20,393 bases of DNA from Actinomycetes bacterium (lineage in GTDB: Bacteria > Actinomycetota > Acidimicrobiia > Acidimicrobiales > Palsa-688), in contig JAKAXN010000027.1 of NCBI GenBank assembly GCA_021816565.1, positions 1-20,393 on the forward strand, given 5' to 3'. Made by a program: the position numbers and the translations under genes. Shown piece by piece: positions 7,370 through 13,961 of the stretch; position 1 is the first letter of the stretch; each line of letters begins with the position of its first letter. The notes beneath the pieces were generated by a model. It ran no database searches and had not been told where the DNA came from. It saw only the letters and a program-made list of their open reading frames with translations.

Positions 7370-8358
7370 ATCACGGCCGCGCCGTTGACCCGGTCGGCCT
7401 CCAGGTCGGCCAGCGCCCGGTCGGCCTGCTCGAACGGGTAGACGGTGGTGGTGGGGCGCAGACCGATGCGGCCGGCCCGCTCCAGAAGCTCGACCCCGTC
7501 GGCGCGGGTGTTGGCCGTCACGCTGCGCAGGGTCCGCTCCTGGAACAGGTGGTGCTGGTAGTCGAGGCTCGGGATGTCGGTCAGGTGTATGCCGGCCACG
7601 GCCAGGGTGCCGCCGCGGTCCAGGGCGGCCAGCGCCGGGAGCACCAGGTCACCGACCGGCGCGAACAGGATGGCCGAGTCCAGCGGCACCGGCGGGGGGT
7701 CGGCGGCGGCGCCCGCCGACGCGGCCCCCAGCCGCAGGGCCAGCTCCCGGGCCGCCTGGGAGCGGGTCATCACGTGCACCTCCGCGCCCTCGGCGATGGC
7801 GACCTGGGCGGTCAGGTGGGCCGACGCCCCGAACCCGTATATGCCCAGCCGGCCCCGTGGAGGCAGCTCGCAGCGCCGGAGGGCCCGGAAGCCGATGATG
7901 CCGGCACAGAGGAGTGGGGCGGCGGCCACGTCGTCGAACCCGTCCGGCAGCGCGTACACGAAGTCCTCGTCGGCCACCGCGAACTCCGCGAACCCTCCGT
8001 CGCGGTCCCACCCGGTGAAGCGGGGTGACAGGCACAGGTTCTCCCGCCCGGAACGGCAGAACCGGCACCTGCCGCACGTGGAGGCCAGCCACGCGATGCC
8101 GACGCGCTGGCCCGGGCGGAGGCGGGAGCAGCCCGGCCCCAACCGGTCGACGTGGCCGACCACCTCGTGGCCGGGCACGGTACCCGGCCGGTGCGGCGGC
8201 AGGTCGCCCTCGGCCAGGTGGAGGTCGGTGCGGCACACGCCGCACACGGTGATCCTGACCCGGACCTCCCCGGGCCCCGGCTCCGGGTCGGGGACCGTCA
8301 CCCGCCGCAGGGGCCGGGTGGCCACCGGGCCGGGTGCGGCGACGCTCCAGGCCTGCAT
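7351..8358 (-). CDS. Zinc-dependent alcohol dehydrogenase (AdhA-like)
   Basis: 335 residues, medium-chain dehydrogenase/reductase superfamily; oxidises alcohols or reduces aldehydes with NAD(P) in the cytosol. Catalytic zinc ligands are probably C42 (CGVCRTD), H64 and E65 ([10 protein letters not shown]). The structural zinc site is C95-x2-C98-x2-C101-x7-C109. The cofactor-binding loop [10 protein letters not shown] replaces the usual GxGxxG with GFGASA, as in the mycobacterial AdhA (Rv1862) type. The start is ATG 8358. No good Shine-Dalgarno precedes it, but TAGGTT six bases upstream could be a -10 element of a leaderless transcript. The gene diverges from hsp20 across 121 bases that carry DosR-box-like sequences. 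The physiological substrate cannot be told from sequence. Confidence 0.9.
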   Translation of the reverse strand: MQAWSVAAPGPVATRPLRRVTVPDPEPGPGEVRVRITVCGVCRTDLHLAEGDLPPHRPGTVPGHEVVGHVDRLGPGCSRLRPGQRVGIAWLASTCGRCRFCRSGRENLCLSPRFTGWDRDGGFAEFAVADEDFVYALPDGFDDVAAAPLLCAGIIGFRALRRCELPPRGRLGIYGFGASAHLTAQVAIAEGAEVHVMTRSQAARELALRLGAASAGAAADPPPVPLDSAILFAPVGDLVLPALAALDRGGTLAVAGIHLTDIPSLDYQHHLFQERTLRSVTANTRADGVELLERAGRIGLRPTTTVYPFEQADRALADLEADRVNGAAVIRVSDS

Positions 8359-8364
8359 GCCGGA

Positions 8365-8370
8365 AACCTA
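8365..8370 (-). promoter_or_regulatory. Possible -10 element (leaderless start) of the adh gene
   Basis: On the minus strand TAGGTT ends six bases before ATG 8358, the spacing expected if transcription starts at the A of the start codon. No GGAGG-like site is present here, unlike most neighbours. No convincing -35 was found. Weak evidence. Confidence 0.25.
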
Positions 8371-8405
8371 CCCGAGCCGCCGTCCCGCGGGTGCCGTTGG
8401 GCACC

Positions 8406-8425
8406 GTTGGGATGTTCGGCCCTAC
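8406..8425. promoter_or_regulatory. DosR-box-like palindrome in the adh/hsp20 divergent promoter
   Basis: GTTGGGATGTTCGGCCCTAC lies 48 bases before the adh start and 54 before hsp20. It matches the DosR consensus at 12 of 20 positions by eye (GGGA, central TT, G-CCC and A kept). The core GTTCGGCCCTAC recurs in inverse orientation within the box region upstream of the second zinc dehydrogenase (12 bp identical at 13971-13982). The recurrence is the stronger argument for function. Confidence 0.35.
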
Positions 8426-8440
8426 CGGCGCGCCGGAGCG

Positions 8441-8460
8441 GCCGGGACAATGGCCGGCAG
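8441..8460. promoter_or_regulatory. Second DosR-box-like site upstream of hsp20
   Basis: GCCGGGACAATGGCCGGCAG contains a perfect left half SGGGAC and partial right half (12 of 20 positions by eye). It lies 19 bases before the hsp20 ATG and its centre is 38 bases from the centre of the preceding box. It is close to the start codon for an activator site, so it may be coincidental. Confidence 0.2.
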
Positions 8461-8479
8461 CAGACGAAGGGAGTTGCAG

Positions 8480-8932
8480 ATGGCACTGATCAAGAAGGAA
8501 GAGGAGGCCACCCCCGACATGTTCGACCGGCTGTTCGGTCGCTGGCCGGACCTGTTGCACAGGCCCATGCTCATGTGGCCGGGGACCTTCGGAAACCTGC
8601 TCCAGGTGGAGGAGTTCCAGGCTGACGGGAACCTGGTGATCAAGGCTGAGATCCCGGGTGTGGACCCCGAGCGTGACGTGCAGATCACCGTCGAGGACGA
8701 CGTGTTGAACATCGAAGCGGAGCGCCACGAGGAACAGACCAGGCAGGAGAAGGACTACTTCCACCGCGAGTTCCGCTACGGGTCGTTCCACCGGCACCTG
8801 CAGCTGCCCGAGGGCGCCACCCAGTCCGACATCACCGCCAGCTACAGGGACGGGGTGCTCGAGGTCAAGGTGGCCCTGCCGAAGCGGCCCGAGACCAAGC
8901 CTGCGGCCAAGAAGATCCCCATCACCGCCTGA
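8480..8932 (+). CDS. Hsp20/alpha-crystallin small heat shock protein (HspX-like)
   Basis: 150 residues, an ATP-independent holdase that binds unfolding proteins and forms oligomers. The N-terminal arm has aromatic and acidic segments (MFDRLFGRWPDLLHRP). The alpha-crystallin domain runs about residues 42-135, with FQADGNLVIKAEIPGVDPERDV, LNIEAERHEE, FRYGSFHRHLQLPEGA and YRDGVLEVKVALPK (the conserved G-x-L motif). A short tail ends with KKIPITA, holding the C-terminal I-x-I anchor. The pattern resembles mycobacterial HspX (Rv2031c). ATG 8480 has GGGAG six bases upstream; a longer in-frame extension runs antisense through the adh gene and has no family similarity. It is transcribed divergently from adh and stands alone on the plus strand, so it is monocistronic. 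Confidence 0.95.
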   Translation: MALIKKEEEATPDMFDRLFGRWPDLLHRPMLMWPGTFGNLLQVEEFQADGNLVIKAEIPGVDPERDVQITVEDDVLNIEAERHEEQTRQEKDYFHREFRYGSFHRHLQLPEGATQSDITASYRDGVLEVKVALPKRPETKPAAKKIPITA

Positions 8933-8955
8933 CTCCACAGACCGGTCGTGCCGGT

Positions 8956-8977
8956 GCGCCGCCCCGCCGGGCGGCGC
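8956..8977. terminator. GC hairpin after hsp20
   Basis: GCGCCGCCC (8956-8964) pairs perfectly with GGGCGGCGC (8969-8977): 9-bp stem, 4-base loop. It lies 24 bases after the hsp20 stop in a convergent gap. No U-tract, as is common in high-GC actinobacteria. Confidence 0.5.
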
Positions 8978-9000
8978 AGCGGCGCGCCCCGCTCAGCCGG

Positions 9001-9025
9001 CCCGGCGGCCGGCGGGGCCGCCGGG
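9001..9025. terminator. GC hairpin after the kinase gene
   Basis: CCCGGCGGC (9001-9009) pairs perfectly with GCCGCCGGG (9017-9025): 9-bp stem and 7-base loop. It lies four bases beyond the stop of the minus-strand kinase gene, facing the hsp20 hairpin. Candidate terminator for the minus strand or for both. Confidence 0.5.
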
Positions 9026-9028
9026 AGG

Positions 9029-10492
9029 TCAGGCTCCCTGGTCGATGGCCTCCAGAATGATCTGCAGGGGTTCCTCCACCCCGGCTGAGGTGTCGACGCT
9101 GACGGCGTCGGTCCACGGCTCGAGAGCCGTCGCCATCTCGTCGTGTATGGACGCGGTGGCGTCGGAGGGCTGCGCCCCGGCCCGGGCCCGCCGGCCTATC
9201 CGGGCCCGGGCCACGTCGCCCGGCACCCGGCACCGGATGGGCAGGTACTCCGCCAGGCTGCGCTCGGCCGCCTCCCGGGCGGCGTCGCGCCAGCACTGGC
9301 GGATCCACGATGCGTCGACGATCACCGACCGGCCGAGAACAAGGTGGAGCTCGGCCTCCTCCAGGAGCGCCTCGTAGACCGTGGCGGTCATGACGTCGGA
9401 GTAGATGCCGGCGCCGAAGGCGGCCGATGCGTCGGCCTCGGGATCGAGTCCGGCCAGCCGCTTGCGCACCACGTCCGAGGACAGGACCGGCCAGCCGGTG
9501 GCCATCGCCAATCGGTGGGCCAGCGTGGTCTTGCCGGTCCCGGGGAGCCCACCGACGACGACCAGCCGCACCGTGGCTTTCCTCAGGTGGGACAGCGCCT
9601 GGCCGAGAAGGGCCCGGGCCCGGTCCACCTCGGCCCGGTTCCAGCTCTCCCCGTCACCGGCCGAGATGGCCGCCACCTTGGCCCTAACGGTCGCCCGGTA
9701 GGCGATGTAGAGGTGGGCGAGGGAATCCGGCCAGTCGTCGCCGGAGAGCTCCCGGTAGGCCCCGAGGAACGTCGCCGCCAGATCCGGGCGGCCCAGGTGC
9801 TCCAGGTCCATGGCCAGCGAGGCCGCGTCGAGGAGGCCGTCGACGTGGCGCATCCGGGGGTCGAACTCCAGGCAGTCCAGGATGCGCGGTCCGTCGTCGA
9901 GGGCGAAGGTGTCGTCGCACATGAGATCGCCGTGCCCGTCCACGGCCGCCCCCCGGGCGATGCGTTCGTCGAAGAGCAGTCTGCGGCCGGCGATGTACAT
10001 GGTGGCTGCCTCCCACGCTGCGTCGACCGCCTCGGGGTCGACGACGTCGCGGCCGAGCACCCGCAGCTCGTCCAGGTTGGTCATCCACAGCTCGTTCTGG
10101 GCCGCGGCGGTGCAGTCCCGGTCTATGTCCCCGCCCCGCCGGGCCCGCATGTGGAACCCGGCCAGCGTGGCCGCCACCTCGGTGAGCATGGAGACCAGGG
10201 CCGGATGGTCCCGCCGGACCAGCACCGACAGGCGTCGGCTGTCGGGCAGGCGGCGCATCACCACCACCGGCTCGCTGCGCCCGTCCGGCCCCGTGTACTC
10301 CCCGACGCCCTCGTACACATCGGGGGCCAGCCTGCGGTTCAGCTCCACCTCGTCCCGGCACGCCCGGCGACGCCCCTCGACCGTGGAGAAGTCCAGGAAG
10401 CCGAATCGCACCGGCCGCTTCACCTTGTAGACCCGCTCGGCGGTGAAGATCAGGCGGGACACATGGGTCTGGCGCGCCTGGAATTCCTCCAC
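9029..10492 (-). CDS. Two-domain APH-like / P-loop kinase protein (Rv2004c-like)
   Basis: 487 residues. The N-terminal half is an aminoglycoside-phosphotransferase/protein-kinase-like fold: YKVKRPVRFGFLDFS near 22-36 (possible ATP-binding Lys), catalytic-loop HGDL at 187-190, and EFD at 209-211 for Mg binding. The C-terminal half (about 307-487) is a P-loop kinase of the AAA_33/zeta-toxin type with Walker A GGLPGTGKT (314-322) and VIVDASW as a Walker-B-like strand. The same domain order and length occur in M. tuberculosis Rv2004c, a DosR-regulon protein beside the USP gene Rv2005c. Here too a USP gene adjoins it divergently. The start is GTG 10492, with GGAGGG rather far upstream (about 15 bases), so the start is less certain. 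Substrate unknown; antibiotic resistance should not be assumed. Confidence 0.88.
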   Translation of the reverse strand: MEEFQARQTHVSRLIFTAERVYKVKRPVRFGFLDFSTVEGRRRACRDEVELNRRLAPDVYEGVGEYTGPDGRSEPVVVMRRLPDSRRLSVLVRRDHPALVSMLTEVAATLAGFHMRARRGGDIDRDCTAAAQNELWMTNLDELRVLGRDVVDPEAVDAAWEAATMYIAGRRLLFDERIARGAAVDGHGDLMCDDTFALDDGPRILDCLEFDPRMRHVDGLLDAASLAMDLEHLGRPDLAATFLGAYRELSGDDWPDSLAHLYIAYRATVRAKVAAISAGDGESWNRAEVDRARALLGQALSHLRKATVRLVVVGGLPGTGKTTLAHRLAMATGWPVLSSDVVRKRLAGLDPEADASAAFGAGIYSDVMTATVYEALLEEAELHLVLGRSVIVDASWIRQCWRDAAREAAERSLAEYLPIRCRVPGDVARARIGRRARAGAQPSDATASIHDEMATALEPWTDAVSVDTSAGVEEPLQIILEAIDQGA

Positions 10493-10517
10493 GCCCCGAT
10501 CATCCGCTCCCTCCGTG

Positions 10518-10544
10518 CCCTACGGCAGGGTCCAAAGTCAGCTG
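10518..10544. promoter_or_regulatory. Candidate operator between the kinase and USP genes
   Basis: The 140-base divergent gap contains CCCT-ACGGC-AGGG (10518-10530) as a short inverted repeat. It overlaps GGCAGGGTCCAAAGTCAGCT (10525-10544), which matches the DosR consensus at 11 of 20 positions including WWAGTC. This is the weakest of the proposed boxes. Confidence 0.2.
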
Positions 10545-10632
10545 CCGGGCGGATGGTGACATTCGACCGTATCGGCCGGCCGCCGGGCGGACCAGGCTGT
10601 CAGGTAGGGAGAACCGCGGGAGGTACAGCACC

Positions 10633-11121
10633 ATGACGAAAGTGGACCGTGACACCATCGTGGTGGGCGTGGACGCCTCGGAGTACAGCGACGCCGCCCT
10701 GGACTGGGCCGCCGCCGAGGCCGTGCGCAGCGCCAGGCAGCTGCTCCTGGTCAACGTGTGGCACTGGAGCTCGAGCGTGGTCAACAGCCCCATGTCCCTC
10801 TTCGGCCAGAACGATCCCTACACCGCCGGGCGCCACGTCCTGGAGCAGTCGGCCCGCCGGGCCCGGGCGTCGGGGGTGACGGTCCTCACCTGGCTGGTCG
10901 AGGGATCGCCGGCCGGGGCCCTGGCCGAGATCTCGGCCAACGCCGCCATGCTGGTGGTGGGCAGCCACGGCCACGGGTCGGTCCGCAGCTCCCTGCTCGG
11001 TTCGGTGAGCAAGGGTCTGGTGTCCCAGGCCCACTGCCCCGTGGTGATCATCCCGCCCGGCCTGGCCGGCCCGCGCATCGCCCCGGTCAGTGGGGCCGTC
11101 TCCGCCGGCCGCCACGCCTGA
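10633..11121 (+). CDS. Universal stress protein (single UspA domain)
   Basis: 162 residues, one Usp domain. IVVGVDASEYSDAALDWAA starts the fold. The ATP-binding motif G-2x-G-9x-G-S is intact in VVGSHGHGSVRSSLLGSVS (about 119-137), followed by AHCPVVIIPP. The family binds ATP and modulates survival under starvation or hypoxia; specific function is unknown. ATG 10633 is supported by GGGAGG nine bases upstream. The gene is divergent from the Rv2004c-like kinase and convergent with the next USP gene, across a gap that holds a striking double hairpin. Residues 146-162 are a low-complexity tail beyond the Usp fold. Confidence 0.93.
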   Translation: MTKVDRDTIVVGVDASEYSDAALDWAAAEAVRSARQLLLVNVWHWSSSVVNSPMSLFGQNDPYTAGRHVLEQSARRARASGVTVLTWLVEGSPAGALAEISANAAMLVVGSHGHGSVRSSLLGSVSKGLVSQAHCPVVIIPPGLAGPRIAPVSGAVSAGRHA

Positions 11122-11148
11122 CCGCCCGGCCGGTCCGCCCGCCCCCGC

Positions 11149-11192
11149 CAACTGTTCACCGGACGCGGCCGACGACGCCCCGTGAACAGTTG
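11149..11192. repeat. Inverted repeat 1 of the AACTGTTCAC pair
   Basis: CAACTGTTCAC (11149-11159) and GTGAACAGTTG (11182-11192) are perfect complements, giving an 11-bp stem with a 22-base GC-rich loop. The arms are AT-richer than their surroundings. The unit begins 28 bases after the upstream USP stop. It shares the 15-base sequence CAACTGTTCACCGGA with the second hairpin. Confidence 0.85.
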
Positions 11193-11210
11193 ACCCCCGT
11201 ATGGAGCGCT

Positions 11211-11254
11211 CAACTGTTCACCGGATCCGCGCGGACCCGTCCCGGTGAACAGTT
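11211..11254. repeat. Inverted repeat 2 of the AACTGTTCAC pair
   Basis: AACTGTTCACCGG (11212-11224) and CCGGTGAACAGTT (11242-11254) form a perfect 13-bp stem with a 17-base loop. The left arm, with flanks, repeats 11149-11163 exactly, 62 bases downstream. Position between convergent genes suggests a bidirectional terminator; the repeated arms also fit a REP-like element or a binding site. Confidence 0.85.
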
Positions 11255-11367
11255 CCCGCAAGTGTGAGGGGCCGGGCGGCCGCCCGCCCCCGCTGCGGCT
11301 GCCCGCCCCTCCGGCCCGCGACCGCCGCCCCCGCTGCGGCCGCGGCCGAGCCGGCCCTCGGCTCGCC

Positions 11368-11832
11368 TCACCCGGGCGGCCCCGCCACCGTCAGAGGCAC
11401 TATCAGCACCGGCCGGACCGACGAGTTGGCCAGCCTGCTGCTGGTGCTCCCGAGCAGCAGGGCGCTGGAGCCCCCGCAGCCGCGGCTGCCCACCACCAGC
11501 AGATCGGCTCCGTCGGCTTCGGCCGCGTCGAGCAGGGTCTGCACCGGAGGTCCGTAGCGCAGCTCCCGACGGTGCGCCACACCGGCCGTCCTCAACGGCT
11601 CGCACCAGTCCCGGCTGAACAGCTCCTCGATGCGCTCCAGGTGCCCCTCCGCCGGGGCCGGCTCCTCTCCCGGGTCGAGACGTTCCAGGAGTCCCAGGGC
11701 GTGCACCGCCACCACCTCGGCGCCGAGCCCGGCCGCCAACCGGGCGGCCCACTCGACGGCCGCCCGGCTGTTGGCCGACCCGTCCACCCCGACCACGATG
11801 GCCCGCACCGCGGCCGGCTCAGAGGGGGCCAC
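11368..11832 (-). CDS. Universal stress protein (single UspA domain)
   Basis: 154 residues. AIVVGVDGSANSRAAVEWAARLA opens the domain, and VVGSRGCGGSSALLLGSTSS (about 114-133) is the intact ATP-binding G-2x-G-9x-G-S motif. It ends with RPVLIVPLTVAGPPG. The start is GTG 11832; GGAGG lies 11 bases upstream, inside the end of the preceding USP gene, whose TGA stop is only three bases from this start. These two and the ferritin-like gene form one minus-strand group. It differs from the neighbouring USP enough that a very recent duplication is unlikely. Confidence 0.92.
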   Translation of the reverse strand: MAPSEPAAVRAIVVGVDGSANSRAAVEWAARLAAGLGAEVVAVHALGLLERLDPGEEPAPAEGHLERIEELFSRDWCEPLRTAGVAHRRELRYGPPVQTLLDAAEADGADLLVVGSRGCGGSSALLLGSTSSRLANSSVRPVLIVPLTVAGPPG

Positions 11833-11835
11833 TAC

Positions 11836-12252
11836 TCAGACCGCCTCCTTGACGATGACCACCACCGCGGCCCCCGAGTGGGTGGCCACGTGGGAGCTGA
11901 CCGACCCGAGCAGCAGTCCGCTCAGCGCGCCGTGGCCCCGCGAGCCGACCACGACCATCCGGGCGTCCGCGGCCCGCTCCTGGAGGACCTTGCCGGCCGC
12001 GCCCCGCTCGGCCACTGCGGTCCACGCCACGTCCCGGCCGGCCAGGGCCTCCGACACCTCCTTCTCCAGGTGGGTCTGGGTGTAGTCGCTCAACTCCTCG
12101 TCCGTGCCGAACTCGCCAGGCGTCCAGGCCCGCACCGCCTCGAGCGGCCAGTGCCGGAAGCCCGCTTCCTCGGCCGCCCACATGAGGGCTGCCCGGGACC
12201 CGTCGGAGCCGTCGTAGCCCACGACGACCTTGTTGTGCCTCTCTTCTGCCAT
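11836..12252 (-). CDS. Universal stress protein (single UspA domain)
   Basis: 138 residues. KVVVGYDGSDGSRAALMWAAEEA begins the fold and VVGSRGHGALSGLLLGSVSS is the ATP-binding motif. ATG 12252 is chosen because AAGGAGA lies seven bases upstream. A longer open frame to 12318 would add a Pro-rich stretch overlapping the upstream ferritin-like gene and is rejected. The same AAGGAGAGA ribosome site precedes the ferritin-like gene. It is the middle gene of the ferritin-like/USP/USP group and almost abuts the next USP. Confidence 0.92.
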   Translation of the reverse strand: MAEERHNKVVVGYDGSDGSRAALMWAAEEAGFRHWPLEAVRAWTPGEFGTDEELSDYTQTHLEKEVSEALAGRDVAWTAVAERGAAGKVLQERAADARMVVVGSRGHGALSGLLLGSVSSHVATHSGAAVVVIVKEAV

Positions 12253-12267
12253 GGAATCTCTCCTTCT

Positions 12268-12291
12268 GGGTGGCGGTGTGGGTGGCGGTGC
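12268..12291. repeat. Short tandem duplication
   Basis: The 12-mer GGGTGGCGGTGN occurs twice head to tail (12268-12279, 12280-12291) in the 43-base gap between the ferritin-like stop and the USP start. Probably a slippage product; no function is implied. Confidence 0.6.
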
Positions 12292-12295
12292 GTGC

Positions 12296-12778
12296 TCAGT
12301 GCCGGGTGCGCCGGGCATGGCGCCGGGCGAACTCGAGGATCTCGATGTGCTTGGTGGTGTCCGCCTCCATGAGTCGGACCAGGAGATCCCACAGGGTGGT
12401 GTCGGACACGTCGGTCATCTCCCGGCGCAGGTGGTGCAGCAGCTTGAGGTCCTGGCGCTCGTGGTCCATGAGCCGCTCGGACAGCTCGACTATCCGCGCC
12501 GGGTCGGGACCCCACCCGTCGAGCCTGGGGATCCTGGGCTCCCCTGACCGCAGCTCGGCGTCGGCTCGCAGGGATTCGGCCAGGTCGGCGAAGAGCCGGT
12601 GGTGGCGGACCTCGTCCTCGACGATGAGCGATACCAGGTAGGCGAACGCCGGTGACCGGGACTGCTGGGCCGCCTGCTGGTACTCGATCAGCAGCTCCCG
12701 TTCGTCCTCCTCGTGGGTGGTGAGGTGCCCGTAGAGCGTTTCCTCCCACACGCTGGCTCCGACCAGCTTGGCCGTCAT
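12296..12778 (-). CDS. Ferritin-like four-helix protein
   Basis: 160 residues, mostly helical. Carboxylate and His residues recur in four helices: HEEDERELL (22-30), VEDEVRHHRLF (53-63), MDHERQDLKLLHHL (104-117) and MEADTTKHIEILEF (137-150). The E-x3-H-H and E-x5-H spacing suggests a di-iron ferritin/rubrerythrin-type site, but I cannot assign a named family or prove metal binding. ATG 12778 has AAGGAGA about six bases upstream. It leads a minus-strand group with two USPs, 43 bases from the first. A hairpin separates it from the upstream zinc dehydrogenase. A role in iron or peroxide handling during stress is an inference from fold and context. Confidence 0.78.
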   Translation of the reverse strand: MTAKLVGASVWEETLYGHLTTHEEDERELLIEYQQAAQQSRSPAFAYLVSLIVEDEVRHHRLFADLAESLRADAELRSGEPRIPRLDGWGPDPARIVELSERLMDHERQDLKLLHHLRREMTDVSDTTLWDLLVRLMEADTTKHIEILEFARRHARRTRH

Positions 12779-12821
12779 GGTCTCTCCTTGCCGTCTCTCC
12801 GGGCCCTCTGCCCGGCCGTTG

Positions 12822-12845
12822 CCGGTCGGGCTGTGGGCCGACCGG
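12822..12845 (-). terminator. Hairpin after the second zinc dehydrogenase gene
   Basis: CCGGTCGG (12822-12829) and CCGACCGG (12838-12845) form a perfect 8-bp stem with an 8-base loop, 12 bases beyond the dehydrogenase stop. A smaller CCGGGC/GCCCGG hairpin (12799-12815) follows. Together they probably terminate or attenuate transcription before the ferritin-like gene. Confidence 0.45.
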
Positions 12846-12857
12846 TGGGTGAGGTGG

Positions 12858-13901
12858 TCACGCCCTCGACACGAACACCTTCAGCGCGCTGGTCTCCGCG
12901 GCCCGGCTGAACACGTCGTAGGCCCGCTCGAACTCGTCGAGATGGAAGCGGTGGGTGACGAAGCGCTCGGCGTCGAGCTGGTGGCCCCTGAGCAGCTTGA
13001 GGAACGTGTCGGTGGAGTAGGCGTCGACCAGCCCGGTGGTGATCGTGACGTCCCTGGTCCAGAGGTCCTCGAGGTGGAGCATGGCCGGCCGGCCGTGCAC
13101 GCCGATGTTGGCGATCCGCCCGCCGGGGCGCACCACGCTGGCCGCCAGCTCGAAGGTCTCGGGTACCCCGACAGCCTCAATGGCCACGTCGGCGCCGAGG
13201 CCACCGGTCACGCTCCTGATCGCCTCGAGCGGGTCCTGCCTGGCGTTGTTGACGATGATGTCGGCGCCGAACTGCTTGGCCGCCTCGAGCCGGGCATCGG
13301 CCATGTCCACCGCCACGATGTGCGACGGGCTGTAGAGCCGGCTGCCCATGATGGCGGACAGGCCGATCGGCCCGGCGCCGACCACGGCCACCACGTCCCC
13401 CGGTCGGACCTGGCCGTTGAGGACGCCGACCTCGTAGCCGGTGGGGAGGATGTCGGACACCATGAGCAGTGCCTCGTCGCTGACCCCGGGAGGGGCCGGG
13501 TAGGTGGAGGTGTCGGCGAAGGGCACCCGTACGTACTCCGCCTGTGTCCCGTCGATGAGATGACCGAGGATCCATCCCCCGCCGCCCAGGCACTGGCCGT
13601 ACCTGCTCTCCCGGCAGTAGCGGCAGGTGCCGCAGGAGCTGATGCACGAGACCAGCACCCGGTCGCCGGGCTTGACCCGGTGCACCCCCGAACCCACGCT
13701 CTCCACGGTGCCCACCGCCTCGTGGCCGAGGATCCGCCCCGGTTGCACCTCGGGAACGTCGCCTTTGAGAATGTGCAGGTCGGTCCCGCAGATGGTGGTC
13801 GAATCGACCCGGACCACTGCGTCGGTGTCGGCTTCGATCACCGGGTCGGGGACCTCGTCCCAGGACTTCTGGCCCGGGCCGTGGTAGACGATGGCCTTCA
13901 T
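12858..13901 (-). CDS. Zinc-dependent alcohol dehydrogenase family protein
   Basis: 347 residues, medium-chain dehydrogenase. Catalytic zinc ligands are C38 (TICGTDLH), H60 and E61 (LGHEAVG). Structural zinc ligands are C90, C93, C96 and C104. The Rossmann motif is VVGAGPIGLSA, and the acidic residue in VAVDMADARL favours NAD over NADP. ATG 13901 is chosen because AGGAGG lies seven bases upstream; an in-frame extension to 13946 runs into the promoter region. Overall it resembles dehydrogenases acting on short-chain alcohols or formaldehyde-type substrates, but the substrate is unassigned. It shares low similarity with the first zinc dehydrogenase (7351-8358), so they are not a recent duplication. 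Its upstream region carries the best DosR-box-like site in the window. Confidence 0.92.
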   Translation of the reverse strand: MKAIVYHGPGQKSWDEVPDPVIEADTDAVVRVDSTTICGTDLHILKGDVPEVQPGRILGHEAVGTVESVGSGVHRVKPGDRVLVSCISSCGTCRYCRESRYGQCLGGGGWILGHLIDGTQAEYVRVPFADTSTYPAPPGVSDEALLMVSDILPTGYEVGVLNGQVRPGDVVAVVGAGPIGLSAIMGSRLYSPSHIVAVDMADARLEAAKQFGADIIVNNARQDPLEAIRSVTGGLGADVAIEAVGVPETFELAASVVRPGGRIANIGVHGRPAMLHLEDLWTRDVTITTGLVDAYSTDTFLKLLRGHQLDAERFVTHRFHLDEFERAYDVFSRAAETSALKVFVSRA

Positions 13902-13944
13902 CCGGCTGCCTCCTGACCGGCCGCCCGCGGCGGCCATATCGGTC

Positions 13945-13950
13945 AAAATA
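13945..13950 (-). promoter_or_regulatory. Candidate -10 element of the zinc dehydrogenase gene
   Basis: TATTTT on the minus strand is 11 bases downstream of the DosR-like box. A -35 at standard spacing would fall inside the box, the layout of an activator-dependent promoter. The segment is unusually AT-rich for the window. Confidence 0.35.
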
Positions 13951-13961
13951 CGGATGGTCCG

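Larger units (their letters stand above)
11122..11367. other. Intergenic gap between convergent USP genes
   Basis: 246 bases without a supported gene. The left half holds the two AACTGTTCAC hairpins described separately. The right half (about 11270-11350) is GC-rich low complexity containing a 14-base direct repeat GCCCCCGCTGCGGC at 11286-11299 and 11327-11340. Open frames crossing it have no recognisable domains. Confidence 0.6.

Noticed and set aside
7574..8479. N-terminal extension of the hsp20 frame
   Set aside because: Runs antisense through the zinc dehydrogenase gene; Hsp20 homology begins just after ATG 8480, which has a good ribosome site.
9029..10492. Aminoglycoside resistance gene
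   Set aside because: The APH-like fold is shared with many kinases and the C-terminal P-loop domain matches the Rv2004c type, for which resistance is not implied.
9143..10636. 497-residue open frame on the plus strand
   Set aside because: Lies opposite the Rv2004c-like kinase, with no recognisable domain or ribosome site.
11149..11254. CRISPR array or phage attachment site
   Set aside because: Only two inverted-repeat units, no regular spacers, no cas genes, no integrase or tRNA nearby.
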